A stretch of DNA of 10,091 bases. Origin: JAZLIL01 sp045617405. Its GTDB lineage: Bacteria > Bacillota > Clostridia > Lachnospirales > Lachnospiraceae. This document shows, one piece after another, positions 1-6,537 of the stretch; the first letter of the stretch is position 1, and each line of letters begins with the position of its first letter. The stretch lies in assembly GCA_045617405.1 (NCBI GenBank), contig JAZLIL010000046.1, positions 1 to 10,091 of the forward strand, read 5' to 3'. A model generated the notes under the pieces. That model saw nothing but the letters and a program-made list of their open reading frames with translations, ran no database searches and had not been told where the DNA came from. Both the position numbers and the translations under genes were made by a program.

Positions 1-245
1 ACGGCAGGAGTGCTCTCACTCGCGCCCTCAAGGCGTTTCGCCAAAAGAGCTATTCCGTCCATGGCGCTTGCAAGATAATGCGGTGAGCACCTCCTTGCGT
101 ACTGCGCACAGGCCGTCACCCTCCCGAGTGCCGACCTTGTCATGATTTTTTCACATGCATATGAAAAGCCTGCCGCGTCAAGCGAATCATTCAGTTTCAC
201 GAGTGCCTCTTCAACCGGCACATTCATAAGATAATCGTGTTTCAT
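1..245 (-). CDS. MoeA-like molybdopterin biosynthesis protein, N-terminal part (runs off the window)
   Basis: The first 81 residues of a second MoeA-like protein; the gene continues beyond base 1. The start is ATG at 245-243, preceded by GGAGAAGG with about 7 nt spacing. The segment SPHYLASAMDGIAL (about residues 54-67) corresponds to the MoeA motif usually written FxxSxMDGFA. The SPHYxASAMDGIA form is one I associate with MoeA proteins that carry a C-terminal periplasmic-binding-protein-like (LysR-substrate/PBP) domain, but that part lies outside the window and is inference. It follows moeA by 71 bp on the same strand, so it is probably the last visible gene of the tup-moeA operon. The family acts in the cytoplasm in metal insertion into molybdopterin. 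Confidence is good for the MoeA family and moderate for the PBP-fused subtype. Confidence 0.8.
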   Translation of the reverse strand, partial: MKHDYLMNVPVEEALVKLNDSLDAAGFSYACEKIMTRSALGRVTACAQYARRCSPHYLASAMDGIALLAKRLEGASESTPA

Positions 246-316
246 ATTCCTTCTCCGACAAAAAGCACATTCTCTCCCGAACAATGCCGGCAGCTTTTCC
301 GGGCTTTTTCCGTCGC

Positions 317-1522
317 CTATTTGTTCAAAATAATCACCTTCACTGCCGTTCCCTTTGAAAGGCCCTCTGTATTTCTTCCGATTCTTAAGTATCCGTCCGC
401 CTTTGCGACAACGCAGATCACGCCGGACTTTGCGTGAAGAGGAACAGCAAGTTCACCCTTTATCATTACCGGAAGGATTTCCTCCCGCCCGTGATTTGAA
501 GATACATTCTCACTGAGGACCAGACTGCATTCATTTTGAACCCTCTGCTCGCCGCAAGCCTTCATAATGAGCGGTTCCGCAAGAAGCAGATACGTAAAGT
601 ACGCTGCCATCGGATGACCCGGAAGCCCGAATACAGGTGTTTGCCCGACTTTTCCGTACATTGCCGGTTTCCCCGGTTTAAGGGCAAGACCATGGAATGT
701 CAATGACCCCAAAGATGAAATAACCCTTGAAACGTTGTCCTTCTCTCCTGCGGAGGTTCCTCCAGAAACAAGAACAGCGCCGCACTCCGAAGAAGCCTTC
801 AGGATTACCTTTTCAAGCTCATCATAATCATCACGCACGATTTCATAATTGACAGGAACGCCGCCCGATCTTATTACAAGATTCTTTAGCATCAGCGAAT
901 TGATGTCACGTATCTGAGATCCGGCAGGCTTCTCGCAAAAAGGTATCAGTTCGTCTCCTGTCGAAATGATTCCGACCCTGATTTTATTGACAACTTTAAC
1001 CTCCGAAACTCCCACAGCGGCCATAAGCGCAATGGTCCCCGCATCAAGCTTCCTGCCGGCACGTGCGATAACCTCAGCCTTCCCGCAGTCATCGCCCCTT
1101 CTGTTTACGTTCTCAAAGAAAGCCGCAGGTTTTTCAACCAGGACAAAACCGTCTCCCGCCTCGGTAACATACTCCTTCATCACACATGCATCCGCACAAT
1201 CCGGAAGCTGTCCGCCCGTCGGTATTCTCATGCAGCAGCCGCTTTTAAGACTTCTTTTCAACTCCTCACCCATGGCGATTTCTCCCGTGAGCTTAAGCAT
1301 CGCAGGAATTGCCTCTGAACAGCCGAAGGTGTCGGACGCTCTGACCGCAAACCCATCAACGGTAGACCGCGAAAATGCCGGCAGGTCCTCGCACGAGAGG
1401 ACATCCTCCGCAAGAATCCTGCCAAGTGCCAAAGAAAGCGGAACCTTTTCCGTTACGACACTCTCCGAACTGTCACCGTCTATTATACTTATCGCTTCAT
1501 CAAGTGTAATAACATCAAGCAT
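317..1522 (-). CDS. moeA: Molybdopterin molybdenum/tungsten transferase MoeA
   Basis: A 401-residue cytoplasmic enzyme, full length for MoeA, which inserts molybdate or tungstate into adenylylated molybdopterin. Recognisable motifs in order are DLPAFSRSTVDGFAV (about 46-60), IPTGGQLPDCADACVMKE (100-117), STGDELI (187-193), QIRDINS (203-209), SGGTSAGEKDNV (253-264), LKPGKPAMYG (281-290) and GLPGHPMAAY (299-308). A longer reading frame reaches 1615, but I choose ATG at 1522 because AGGAGAGG lies just upstream and the first residues then match the family N-terminus. The longer version would overlap tupC by 76 bp. The gene begins 17 bp after the tupC stop, so the operon placement suggests a role in tungsten rather than general molybdenum insertion. 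That metal preference is inference from context. Confidence 0.95.
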   Translation of the reverse strand: MLDVITLDEAISIIDGDSSESVVTEKVPLSLALGRILAEDVLSCEDLPAFSRSTVDGFAVRASDTFGCSEAIPAMLKLTGEIAMGEELKRSLKSGCCMRIPTGGQLPDCADACVMKEYVTEAGDGFVLVEKPAAFFENVNRRGDDCGKAEVIARAGRKLDAGTIALMAAVGVSEVKVVNKIRVGIISTGDELIPFCEKPAGSQIRDINSLMLKNLVIRSGGVPVNYEIVRDDYDELEKVILKASSECGAVLVSGGTSAGEKDNVSRVISSLGSLTFHGLALKPGKPAMYGKVGQTPVFGLPGHPMAAYFTYLLLAEPLIMKACGEQRVQNECSLVLSENVSSNHGREEILPVMIKGELAVPLHAKSGVICVVAKADGYLRIGRNTEGLSKGTAVKVIILNK

Positions 1523-1539
1523 ATTAGCTGCCTCTCCTC

Positions 1540-2205
1540 TTACAGTATCCACTGTGAAACAAACGCTTTCCCAAAATCGCTCGCAAAACCCGTCCCCCCT
1601 GCAGTTTCGATGCATTCCTCAATCCTGCCGGAATTCAGAAGCACTATCCTGTCGGCCACCCGTGAAGCCTGAGAAGGCAGATGCGTCGACATAATGAGTG
1701 TAATTTCGTTCTTCCTGCAATAATCGGCTATCACGCCTGCAAGATAATCAGACATTTCCACATCAACTGAGCTTAACGGCTCATCAAGAAGCAGGCATCT
1801 GTAATCACCTGCTATCATACGTGCCAGAAACATTCTCTGCTTCTCTCCTCCCGAGAGTTTTGATGCTTCACGGTCCAAAAGTTCCGAAATCCGGCAGAGA
1901 GATACTGCTCTATTAAGCTCTTCGTCACTTTTGCGCTCACGAAGCCCTACGGAAATGTTCTGTCTCACCGTCCCGCGAAAAACATAAGGCTGCTGAGGTG
2001 AATAGCCGACACTTCCGGAAAAACCGTTTACAAGCTCACCCTCATCAGCTCTAATCACTCCTGCGAGAAGCCTTAAAAGCGTGGTCTTTCCGGAACCGTT
2101 CGAGCCGATAAGTGCTATCCGCTCACCCTTCCTTACGGTAAGTTCATCCACACTGATATTAAATTCGTCCGAAATGCGTTTCCTGACGCCGTTCATCGAA
2201 ATCAT
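1540..2205 (-). CDS. tupC: Tungstate ABC transporter ATP-binding protein TupC
   Basis: A 221-residue ABC ATPase that would power tungstate import through TupB on the cytoplasmic face of the membrane. All core motifs are present: Walker A GSNGSGKTT (34-42), Q-loop near Q71-Q72, signature LSGGEKQR (117-124), Walker B CLLLDEP (137-143) with D-loop SSVD, and the switch histidine in MSTH (H175). The start ATG overlaps the tupB stop in an ATGA arrangement (4 bp), a sign of translational coupling. ATG at 2196 (Met4) is an alternative start. The protein is short, as expected for Tup/Wtp ATPases that lack the C-terminal TOBE regulatory domain of ModC. Substrate assignment rests on the neighbouring TupA- and TupB-like genes rather than on the ATPase itself. 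Confidence 0.92.
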   Translation of the reverse strand: MISMNGVRKRISDEFNISVDELTVRKGERIALIGSNGSGKTTLLRLLAGVIRADEGELVNGFSGSVGYSPQQPYVFRGTVRQNISVGLRERKSDEELNRAVSLCRISELLDREASKLSGGEKQRMFLARMIAGDYRCLLLDEPLSSVDVEMSDYLAGVIADYCRKNEITLIMSTHLPSQASRVADRIVLLNSGRIEECIETAGGTGFASDFGKAFVSQWIL

Positions 2206-2888
2206 ACAATATCTCTTATCCTTGTAAACCTTCCCGCGATAAGATTTACCACAAGCGAAATCAGAAGAAGTATGATTCCGTTTGCAAGTGCAAGATCAAA
2301 ATCACCCCTGTTCGCTTCAAGAAGGATTGCCGTTGTCATTACCCTTGTCTTGTTTTCAATGTTACCTCCGACGAGGGAAACTGCGCCCACCTCAGCGATT
2401 GAGCGCCCGAATCCAAGAAGAACTACGCCCGTAAGCTGCGGCGCACACTCGCGAAGAATAAGCCTGCCGCAACGCAGCCCTCCTATCGAAAGTCCCTTTG
2501 CCGTTTCAACAATGGCCGGCACGGCTGACTCTACAATTGAACAAGTCATTCCTGCCACCACAGGCGTTATCAGAATGACCTGTGCTATCACCATGACCGG
2601 AACGCTGAAAAGAAGATGCAGCCCGCCGAAGGGACCCACCGATCTGAACAGCAAAAACACAACTAAGCCTGCCACCACAGGCGGAAGACTCATCATTGTG
2701 TCTGTTATTCTTTTCACGGCCTCCCTCGTTTTGGAGACCCTGCAGCCAATCCATGTTCCCAGAGGAAACCCGAGGATAACGGAAAAAGCCGTGGAAAAGA
2801 GTGACATTTCCACAGTTGTTCCAATTATTGTCCACAATTGACGGTCTCCGCTGAAAACAAGCTGAAATGCAAGTAAAATACTGTTCAT
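2202..2888 (-). CDS. tupB: Tungstate ABC transporter permease TupB
   Basis: A 228-residue integral membrane protein with several hydrophobic segments and a binding-protein-dependent transport fold. The EAA-type loop that contacts the ATPase is visible as GRSIAEVGAVSLVGGNI (about residues 162-178), in the form typical of TupB/WtpB-like tungstate permeases. An early segment, TTVEMSLFSTAFSVILGFPLGTW, matches the usual start of the permease domain. ATG at 2888 is preceded by a purine-rich GGAGAGAAGAGAG ribosome site. It overlaps tupC by 4 bp and lies 120 bp downstream of the tupA stop. I see no gene or convincing terminator in that 120-bp spacer, only a weak stem (AACCT/AGGTT) just after tupA that might limit read-through or stabilise the tupA message. 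Confidence 0.92.
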   Translation of the reverse strand: MNSILLAFQLVFSGDRQLWTIIGTTVEMSLFSTAFSVILGFPLGTWIGCRVSKTREAVKRITDTMMSLPPVVAGLVVFLLFRSVGPFGGLHLLFSVPVMVIAQVILITPVVAGMTCSIVESAVPAIVETAKGLSIGGLRCGRLILRECAPQLTGVVLLGFGRSIAEVGAVSLVGGNIENKTRVMTTAILLEANRGDFDLALANGIILLLISLVVNLIAGRFTRIRDIV

Positions 2889-3008
2889 GCTCTCTTCTCT
2901 CCGAAAAGACTCTGTTTACACCATGCGCTCAGAATCTCCGGATTCCAATCAGTGTCTGAAACTTCTCTGCTTGTGAACCTCACGACTAGCGAGAATGCGG
3001 CGGTCAGG

Positions 3009-3875
3009 TTATTCAATCAGATAGAAGAGCTGCTCTCCATACTCTTTTTTTCCGTACTCTTTGATAAGCTCAGCTGTCTTGTCGCTTAGCATCCAGTCGA
3101 TAAGTGCCTTTGCACCCTCCGTGTTAATCTTAACATCCTTGCCTGCAAATTCCGGTGCATCGGGGGCGACGCCAATCATGGAATAGGTGTTCTTCATATC
3201 AGAGGCTTCAGCCTTGAGAATCGTAAGGTTTTGAAGATTTGACTTCATTGAAAGGTAAGTGGCCTTGTCTGTAAGAACATAGGCATTCATTTCATTTGCC
3301 TTGTTCAGGGTGTCACCCATTCCGGAGCCTACCGAAATGTACCACTCATCTGCTGCGGGATCGGGCGCGGCATCGGGACAGAACGCAGTTGTTTTCCAGA
3401 TTCCCGTCTCCTTGTTGTGTGTTCCCGAATTATCTCCTCTTGAAACGAAGCCGCACTTCGCTTTCGCAATGGCGTCAAAAGCCAAAGCGGCTGTATCGGC
3501 CGAGGCTATTCCGGCAGGGTCATCCGCAGGTCCGCAGATAACGAAGTAGTTATACATAAAGGAAAGTCGCTCTGTGTTTGCATAACCGTCTGCAATAAAC
3601 GTCTCTTCCTGTGCCTTTGAGTGCACAAGGAGCATGTCCGCATCACCCGACTTAGCGTAGCCGATTGCAATTCCTGTGCCTGCCGATGCAACTTCAACCC
3701 TGTAACCTGTCTCTTCTTCAAAGAACGGAAGCAGATATCCGAGAAGTCCCGAATCGTTAACCGATGTTGTTGTTGCAAGCCTTATCGCAGGATTCGCCGG
3801 TGTCTTCTTTCCGCATGCGGCAAGTGATAGAACAAGTGCAATTGCAAGTGTTAATGCCAAAAATCTCTTTTTCAT
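3009..3875 (-). CDS. tupA: Tungstate-binding lipoprotein TupA
   Basis: A 288-residue extracytoplasmic solute-binding protein that would capture tungstate and deliver it to TupBC. It has a classical lipoprotein signal: MKKR, a hydrophobic core, and lipobox LAAC with the lipidated cysteine at residue 21. The mature protein carries the TupA hallmark TTTSVNDSGLL (35-45) and the conserved RGDNSGTH (145-152), regions that form the oxyanion pocket in characterised TupA proteins. TTTS is the feature I use to separate TupA from ModA (molybdate) and WtpA. The start ATG at 3875 has AAGGAG 5 nt upstream. It is the first gene of the operon, read from a near-consensus promoter inside a perfect inverted repeat, and it diverges from mog. 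Tungstate over molybdate is family knowledge; affinity cannot be judged from sequence. Confidence 0.93.
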   Translation of the reverse strand: MKKRFLALTLAIALVLSLAACGKKTPANPAIRLATTTSVNDSGLLGYLLPFFEEETGYRVEVASAGTGIAIGYAKSGDADMLLVHSKAQEETFIADGYANTERLSFMYNYFVICGPADDPAGIASADTAALAFDAIAKAKCGFVSRGDNSGTHNKETGIWKTTAFCPDAAPDPAADEWYISVGSGMGDTLNKANEMNAYVLTDKATYLSMKSNLQNLTILKAEASDMKNTYSMIGVAPDAPEFAGKDVKINTEGAKALIDWMLSDKTAELIKEYGKKEYGEQLFYLIE

Positions 3876-3913
3876 ATTTTCTCCTTATGCAAATTAATTC
3901 ACCAACAAAGAGC

Positions 3914-3953
3914 TGACAATGATATAATATTACCATATTCCGAATCATTGTCA
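3914..3953. promoter_or_regulatory. Perfect 10-bp inverted repeat, candidate operator between tupA and mog
   Basis: TGACAATGAT (3914-3923) and its exact reverse complement ATCATTGTCA (3944-3953) are separated by 20 bp. Arm centres are 30 bp apart, about three helical turns, so both arms face the same side of the DNA. One arm overlaps the tupA -35, the other the tupA start point and the mog extended -10. This geometry suits a dimeric or looping repressor of both transcripts. ModE- or TunR-type winged-helix regulators are natural candidates, but I cannot match the arms to a known site with confidence. Confidence 0.6.
3920..3928 (+). promoter_or_regulatory. Extended -10 promoter element for mog
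   Basis: The plus strand reads TGATATAAT, a consensus extended -10 (TGnTATAAT). No good -35 lies at the usual distance, which is common for extended -10 promoters. Initiation near 3935 would give a leader of roughly 80 nt before mog. It overlaps the tupA -10 by two bases on the opposite strand, so the two polymerases should exclude each other. Confidence 0.55.
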
Positions 3954-3954
3954 A
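3927..3954 (-). promoter_or_regulatory. tupA operon promoter
   Basis: On the minus strand there is a perfect -35 TTGACA (3954-3949), a 16-bp spacer, and -10 TAATAT (3932-3927) preceded by TGG, an extended -10. Initiation would fall near 3920, giving a leader of about 45 nt to the tupA start. The -35 sits inside one arm of the 10-bp inverted repeat and the start point inside the other. Confidence 0.75.
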
Positions 3955-4017
3955 AAAACGCAATGCGCCTTCATGCGCAAAATCTTCAGAAAGGATGCAG
4001 GAAAAACTGCCTAAACT

Positions 4018-4491
4018 ATGATAAAACTAGCCGTTCTTTGTGTCAGCGACCGGGGAAGTGCCGGTACACGTGAGGATCTTTCGGGTCCTGCAATCAGCGA
4101 ATCACTCAGTGACATCTGCACTACAATTCTCTACGAAATCGTACCCGATGAAAAGGCCGAGATTGAAAGAGCTCTCATTCGCTTTTGCGATGAAACCGAT
4201 GCCGAGGTTGTCATCACAACCGGCGGAACAGGATTCGGTCCCCGCGACGTTACTCCCGAAGCGACAGTTTCCGTTTCAACAAAAACGGCTCCGGGAATTG
4301 CCGAAGCCATTCGTGCAAAAAGTCTTGAAATCACGCCCTTTGCAATGCTCTCAAGGGCTGCAAGCGCAATCAGAGGCAACTGCCTTATTATCAACTTTCC
4401 GGGAAGCCCCAGGGCCTGCCGCGAATGCTCCGACATGGTAAGACCTGTCCTTGAGCATGCCGTAAAGATGATAAAAGGCGGTGACCACTGA
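4018..4491 (+). CDS. mog: Molybdopterin adenylyltransferase Mog/MoaB family
   Basis: A 157-residue cytoplasmic enzyme expected to adenylylate molybdopterin with MgATP, giving MPT-AMP, the substrate of MoeA. Family motifs are CVSDRGSAGTREDLSG (8-23), TTGGTGFGPRDVTPEAT (67-83) with the MPT-binding GGTG loop, and LSRAASAIRGNCLIINFPGSP (111-131). The ATG at 4018 is fixed by an in-frame TAA four bases upstream and by the conserved N-terminus. Its ribosome site is unusual: AAAGGA (3990-3995) is far away, but a small stem GCAG/CTGC (3997-4010) could bring it closer. It is the only plus-strand gene, divergent from tupA across a shared regulatory region and convergent with the alcohol dehydrogenase. 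MoaB-type naming is equally possible. Confidence 0.92.
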   Translation: MIKLAVLCVSDRGSAGTREDLSGPAISESLSDICTTILYEIVPDEKAEIERALIRFCDETDAEVVITTGGTGFGPRDVTPEATVSVSTKTAPGIAEAIRAKSLEITPFAMLSRAASAIRGNCLIINFPGSPRACRECSDMVRPVLEHAVKMIKGGDH

Positions 4492-4498
4492 CAATTTA

Positions 4499-5698
4499 TC
4501 AGCTTCTTAACGTATCGATGAGCTTTCTGAAGTCCTCTCTCTGCCAGATAACAGGAACGGGATAGAGAGGATTTGCTTCCTTGTCTGCCCATGTGATGAT
4601 CTGCTCAATGTCCTCTTCCTTGATCATATCAAGACCGACGGGAAGATCCATGTCAGTCTTCAGCTGCTCCATCCAGGCAATGAACTTTTCTGCCTTTTCC
4701 TTATTTGTCGTCCCGCCCATTCCGCAGGCGTCGGCAAGAACTGCCAGCCTGTCATATACCGCAGGTCCGAACTGCTTCATAACGTGAGGAAGTATAACCG
4801 ACATGGCAAGACCGTGCGGAACTCCGTATAGACCGCCAAGTGTGTGGCCTACAGAGTGAACGTATCCAACGCAGCCTCTTGTGAAGGCACGTCCTGCGTA
4901 GAAAGCTGCCTTCTGCATATTCTGCCTTGCTTCGAGATTCTTTCCGTCCTTAAATGCAACAAGCAGGTTATCGTAGATAAGCTTTGTTGCCTTGATGGCA
5001 AGATCATCCTCGAGCTTTGTATTGTAGGTGTGATTTGTGTAGGCTTCAACCGCATGGCACAGAGCATCCATACCTGTTGTCGCGGTAACAAACGGCGGAA
5101 GACCTACCGTAAGCTCGGGATCGAGAACAGCATACTTCGGAATGATGTTCGGATCATTGATCGATGCCTTGTGATGTGTTGCCGAATCAGTAATAACGGC
5201 TGCAACAGTAGTCTCGGAACCCGTACCTGCTGTTGTGGGAACCGCAAAGAACAAAGGGATGGGCTTCATAATCTTTAAAAGTCCCTGAAGCTCTGCTACG
5301 CTCTTTTTCGGTCTGACTACTCTTGCACCGATAGCCTTGGCGCAGTCCATGGGAGCACCACCGCCGAAAGCCACGAGTGCCTTGCAATGCTTGCTCCTGT
5401 AAATTTTGTAACCGTTCTCTACATCATTACTGGTAGGGTTTCTCTCAATGTGAGAGAATAAAGTGTATCTGACGCCTTCTTTGTCCATCTGCTCAAGAAG
5501 AGGCTTTACAAGACCGAGTCCCATAAGCATGTCATCCGTAACGACAAGGACATCATTTGCGCCCTTTTCCTTAATCATTGCCGGAAGCTTTAATACACTG
5601 CCCGCACCCTCAATGTACTCAGGCATCCTGTACCCCATAAAATAGTTGCCAAGCTTCATAACACCCTGAAAAGTTCTGCAGTATGCAACATTTGCCAT
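4499..5698 (-). CDS. Iron-containing alcohol dehydrogenase
   Basis: A 399-residue group III (Fe-dependent) alcohol dehydrogenase that interconverts alcohols and aldehydes with NAD(P)H in the cytoplasm. The dinucleotide motif GGGAPMDCAKAIG (112-124) and the family signature TTAGTGSET (155-163) are intact. Metal ligands by comparison with FucO are D211, H215, H281 and H295 (GMDALCHAVEAY and HSVGHTLGGLYGVPHG). The frame is open up to 5815, but I choose ATG at 5698 because AAGGAAGG lies about 6 nt upstream and the first residues then resemble clostridial relatives; the extension would read through a DNA repeat. Downstream of the AOR-polyferredoxin genes on the same strand, it may feed or relieve aldehyde, though the 168-bp repeat-filled gap could mean separate transcription. 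Substrate unknown. Confidence 0.92.
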   Translation of the reverse strand: MANVAYCRTFQGVMKLGNYFMGYRMPEYIEGAGSVLKLPAMIKEKGANDVLVVTDDMLMGLGLVKPLLEQMDKEGVRYTLFSHIERNPTSNDVENGYKIYRSKHCKALVAFGGGAPMDCAKAIGARVVRPKKSVAELQGLLKIMKPIPLFFAVPTTAGTGSETTVAAVITDSATHHKASINDPNIIPKYAVLDPELTVGLPPFVTATTGMDALCHAVEAYTNHTYNTKLEDDLAIKATKLIYDNLLVAFKDGKNLEARQNMQKAAFYAGRAFTRGCVGYVHSVGHTLGGLYGVPHGLAMSVILPHVMKQFGPAVYDRLAVLADACGMGGTTNKEKAEKFIAWMEQLKTDMDLPVGLDMIKEEDIEQIITWADKEANPLYPVPVIWQREDFRKLIDTLRS

Positions 5699-5715
5699 AA
5701 CAATCCTTCCTTTCT

Positions 5716-5728
5716 GACACCAAGTGTC
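5716..5728. repeat. Short palindrome upstream of the alcohol dehydrogenase
   Basis: GACAC-CAA-GTGTC is a perfect 5-bp inverted repeat ending a few bases upstream of the dehydrogenase ribosome site. In RNA it would be a small hairpin next to the Shine-Dalgarno sequence; in DNA it could be a half-decayed end of the neighbouring 51-bp repeat, whose units carry a related AAGTGTCTT word. Confidence 0.4.
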
Positions 5729-5747
5729 TTTAAAAACATTACATTTC

Positions 5748-5866
5748 CTCTGCCTGAAACTCACTAATAAGTGTCTTCGGCAGAAAAACACCCGTTTTCT
5801 CCTCGTGAAACTCACTCATATGCTTCTGCGGCAGAAGAATACCCGCTTTCTCTGCCTGAAACACAC
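5748..5866. repeat. 51-bp imperfect tandem repeat, about 2.3 units
   Basis: Units begin at about 5748, 5799 and 5850, marked by TGAAAC at 5755, 5806 and 5857 (exactly 51 bp apart), with CGGCAGAA and ACCCG words repeating at the same period. The third copy is cut off at the polyferredoxin stop, and a decayed extra copy seems to continue to about 5715. The middle unit contains the 15-bp palindrome CTTCTGC-G-GCAGAAG (5823-5837). The first pairs TCTGCC with GGCAGA across about 24 bp. It fills the spacer between the polyferredoxin and the alcohol dehydrogenase. I do not recognise the family. Confidence 0.75.
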
Positions 5867-6280
5867 TTATTTAAGCTCTATCGCCTCGATCGGACAAACC
5901 TTTGCACAGATTCCGCATCCGATGCATTCGTCACAATCGGTAAGCTTTGCTACTGTTGCGATGTCCCCGTGGAATTTCGGCTCAGAAAGAGCGAGAACTC
6001 CCTTCGGACAGTTTTCGATGCACACCGAGCATCCCGCGCAGGTGCTCTCATTGATAACCGGCTTCTTCCACTCCGTTTTTGCCACCTTTGTGCACAAAGT
6101 ACCGGTTTCATCGGCTATTGCTCCCTTTGCACACAGCTTACCGCAAAGTCCGCAGCGTATGCACCTTGCGGAATCTATTTCATGCTTTCCCTTAAGCTCG
6201 CCCTTAATTGCCCCGACAGGGCAGTTCTTTGCGCAGAGTGTACATCCGATACAATTGTCATTTATTGAATAGCTTCCCAT
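5867..6280 (-). CDS. Polyferredoxin with four [4Fe-4S] motifs (electron-transfer partner of AOR)
   Basis: A 137-residue cytoplasmic iron-sulfur protein made of four CxxCxxCxxxC motifs: C10-C20, C40-C50, C81-C91 and C119-C129, enough for four [4Fe-4S] clusters. The second motif ends in CA rather than the usual CP. Two extra cysteines (C63, C116) lie between motifs. I choose ATG at 6280, 6 nt after a GGAGG ribosome site; an upstream TTG at 6286 directly abuts that site and is unlikely. The start is 2 bp past the stop of the MoaD-like gene, so translation is probably coupled. Position behind aor argues for a dedicated electron acceptor or small subunit, as in the two-subunit tungsten oxidoreductases known from gut bacteria. 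The physical complex is inference. Confidence 0.93.
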   Translation of the reverse strand: MGSYSINDNCIGCTLCAKNCPVGAIKGELKGKHEIDSARCIRCGLCGKLCAKGAIADETGTLCTKVAKTEWKKPVINESTCAGCSVCIENCPKGVLALSEPKFHGDIATVAKLTDCDECIGCGICAKVCPIEAIELK

Positions 6281-6282
6281 AA

Positions 6283-6537
6283 TCAACCTCCACAGACAGG
6301 CGACATCAGCGTAACCTCATCGCCATCCTTCAGTCCTGATGACTTTCCCGCAGCCGAACCGTTGACCAGAATAATACATCCGTCGATGTCCTTTGAAGTG
6401 ATATTCGTGTCAGGATTCAGTCTTTTTGCCTCCTCGAGGAGCTTCGTGCGAAGTTCCTTCACGCTCGCTGCCTCACACTCAAATCTCTTAATACCCGTGT
6501 CTATTCTGAAAAGTCCAAAAAGCTTAACACTTACCAT
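6283..6537 (-). CDS. MoaD/ThiS-family sulfur carrier protein
   Basis: An 84-residue ubiquitin-fold protein ending in the diagnostic Gly-Gly (PVCGG at 80-84), where the C-terminus is activated by adenylylation and thiocarboxylated to donate sulfur for the dithiolene of molybdopterin. VNGSAA and GLKDGDEVTLMSPV match the conserved second half of MoaD-like proteins. ATG at 6537 has GGAG 5 nt upstream. It is sandwiched between aor and the polyferredoxin and nearly touches the latter, an arrangement common around AOR-family genes. It may be a dedicated MoaD for the tungsten enzyme, or the cell's general MoaD, since no other moa genes are in view. ThiS is an alternative, but no thiazole genes are nearby. 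Confidence 0.88.
   Translation of the reverse strand: MVSVKLFGLFRIDTGIKRFECEAASVKELRTKLLEEAKRLNPDTNITSKDIDGCIILVNGSAAGKSSGLKDGDEVTLMSPVCGG

Noticed and set aside
1523..1615. A longer MoeA start at 1615
   Set aside because: It would overlap the tupC coding end by 76 bp, adds 31 residues unlike the family N-terminus, and the ribosome site AGGAGAGG points to 1522.
966..1694. A 242-codon plus-strand frame opposite moeA and the end of tupC
   Set aside because: It is antisense to clear, motif-bearing genes and its product has no recognisable features; it is a shadow of their codon pattern.
5699..5815. A 39-residue N-terminal extension of the alcohol dehydrogenase, and plus-strand frames across the same region
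   Set aside because: The extension translates the 51-bp DNA repeat, and a well-placed ribosome site with the family N-terminus supports ATG at 5698. The plus-strand frames are antisense to the polyferredoxin and owe their openness to the repeat.
5838..5856. A CcpA cre-like sequence (AGAAAGCGGGTATT on the minus strand) in the 51-bp repeat
   Set aside because: It departs from the cre consensus at about four positions, including the symmetric outer bases, and the second repeat copy fits no better.
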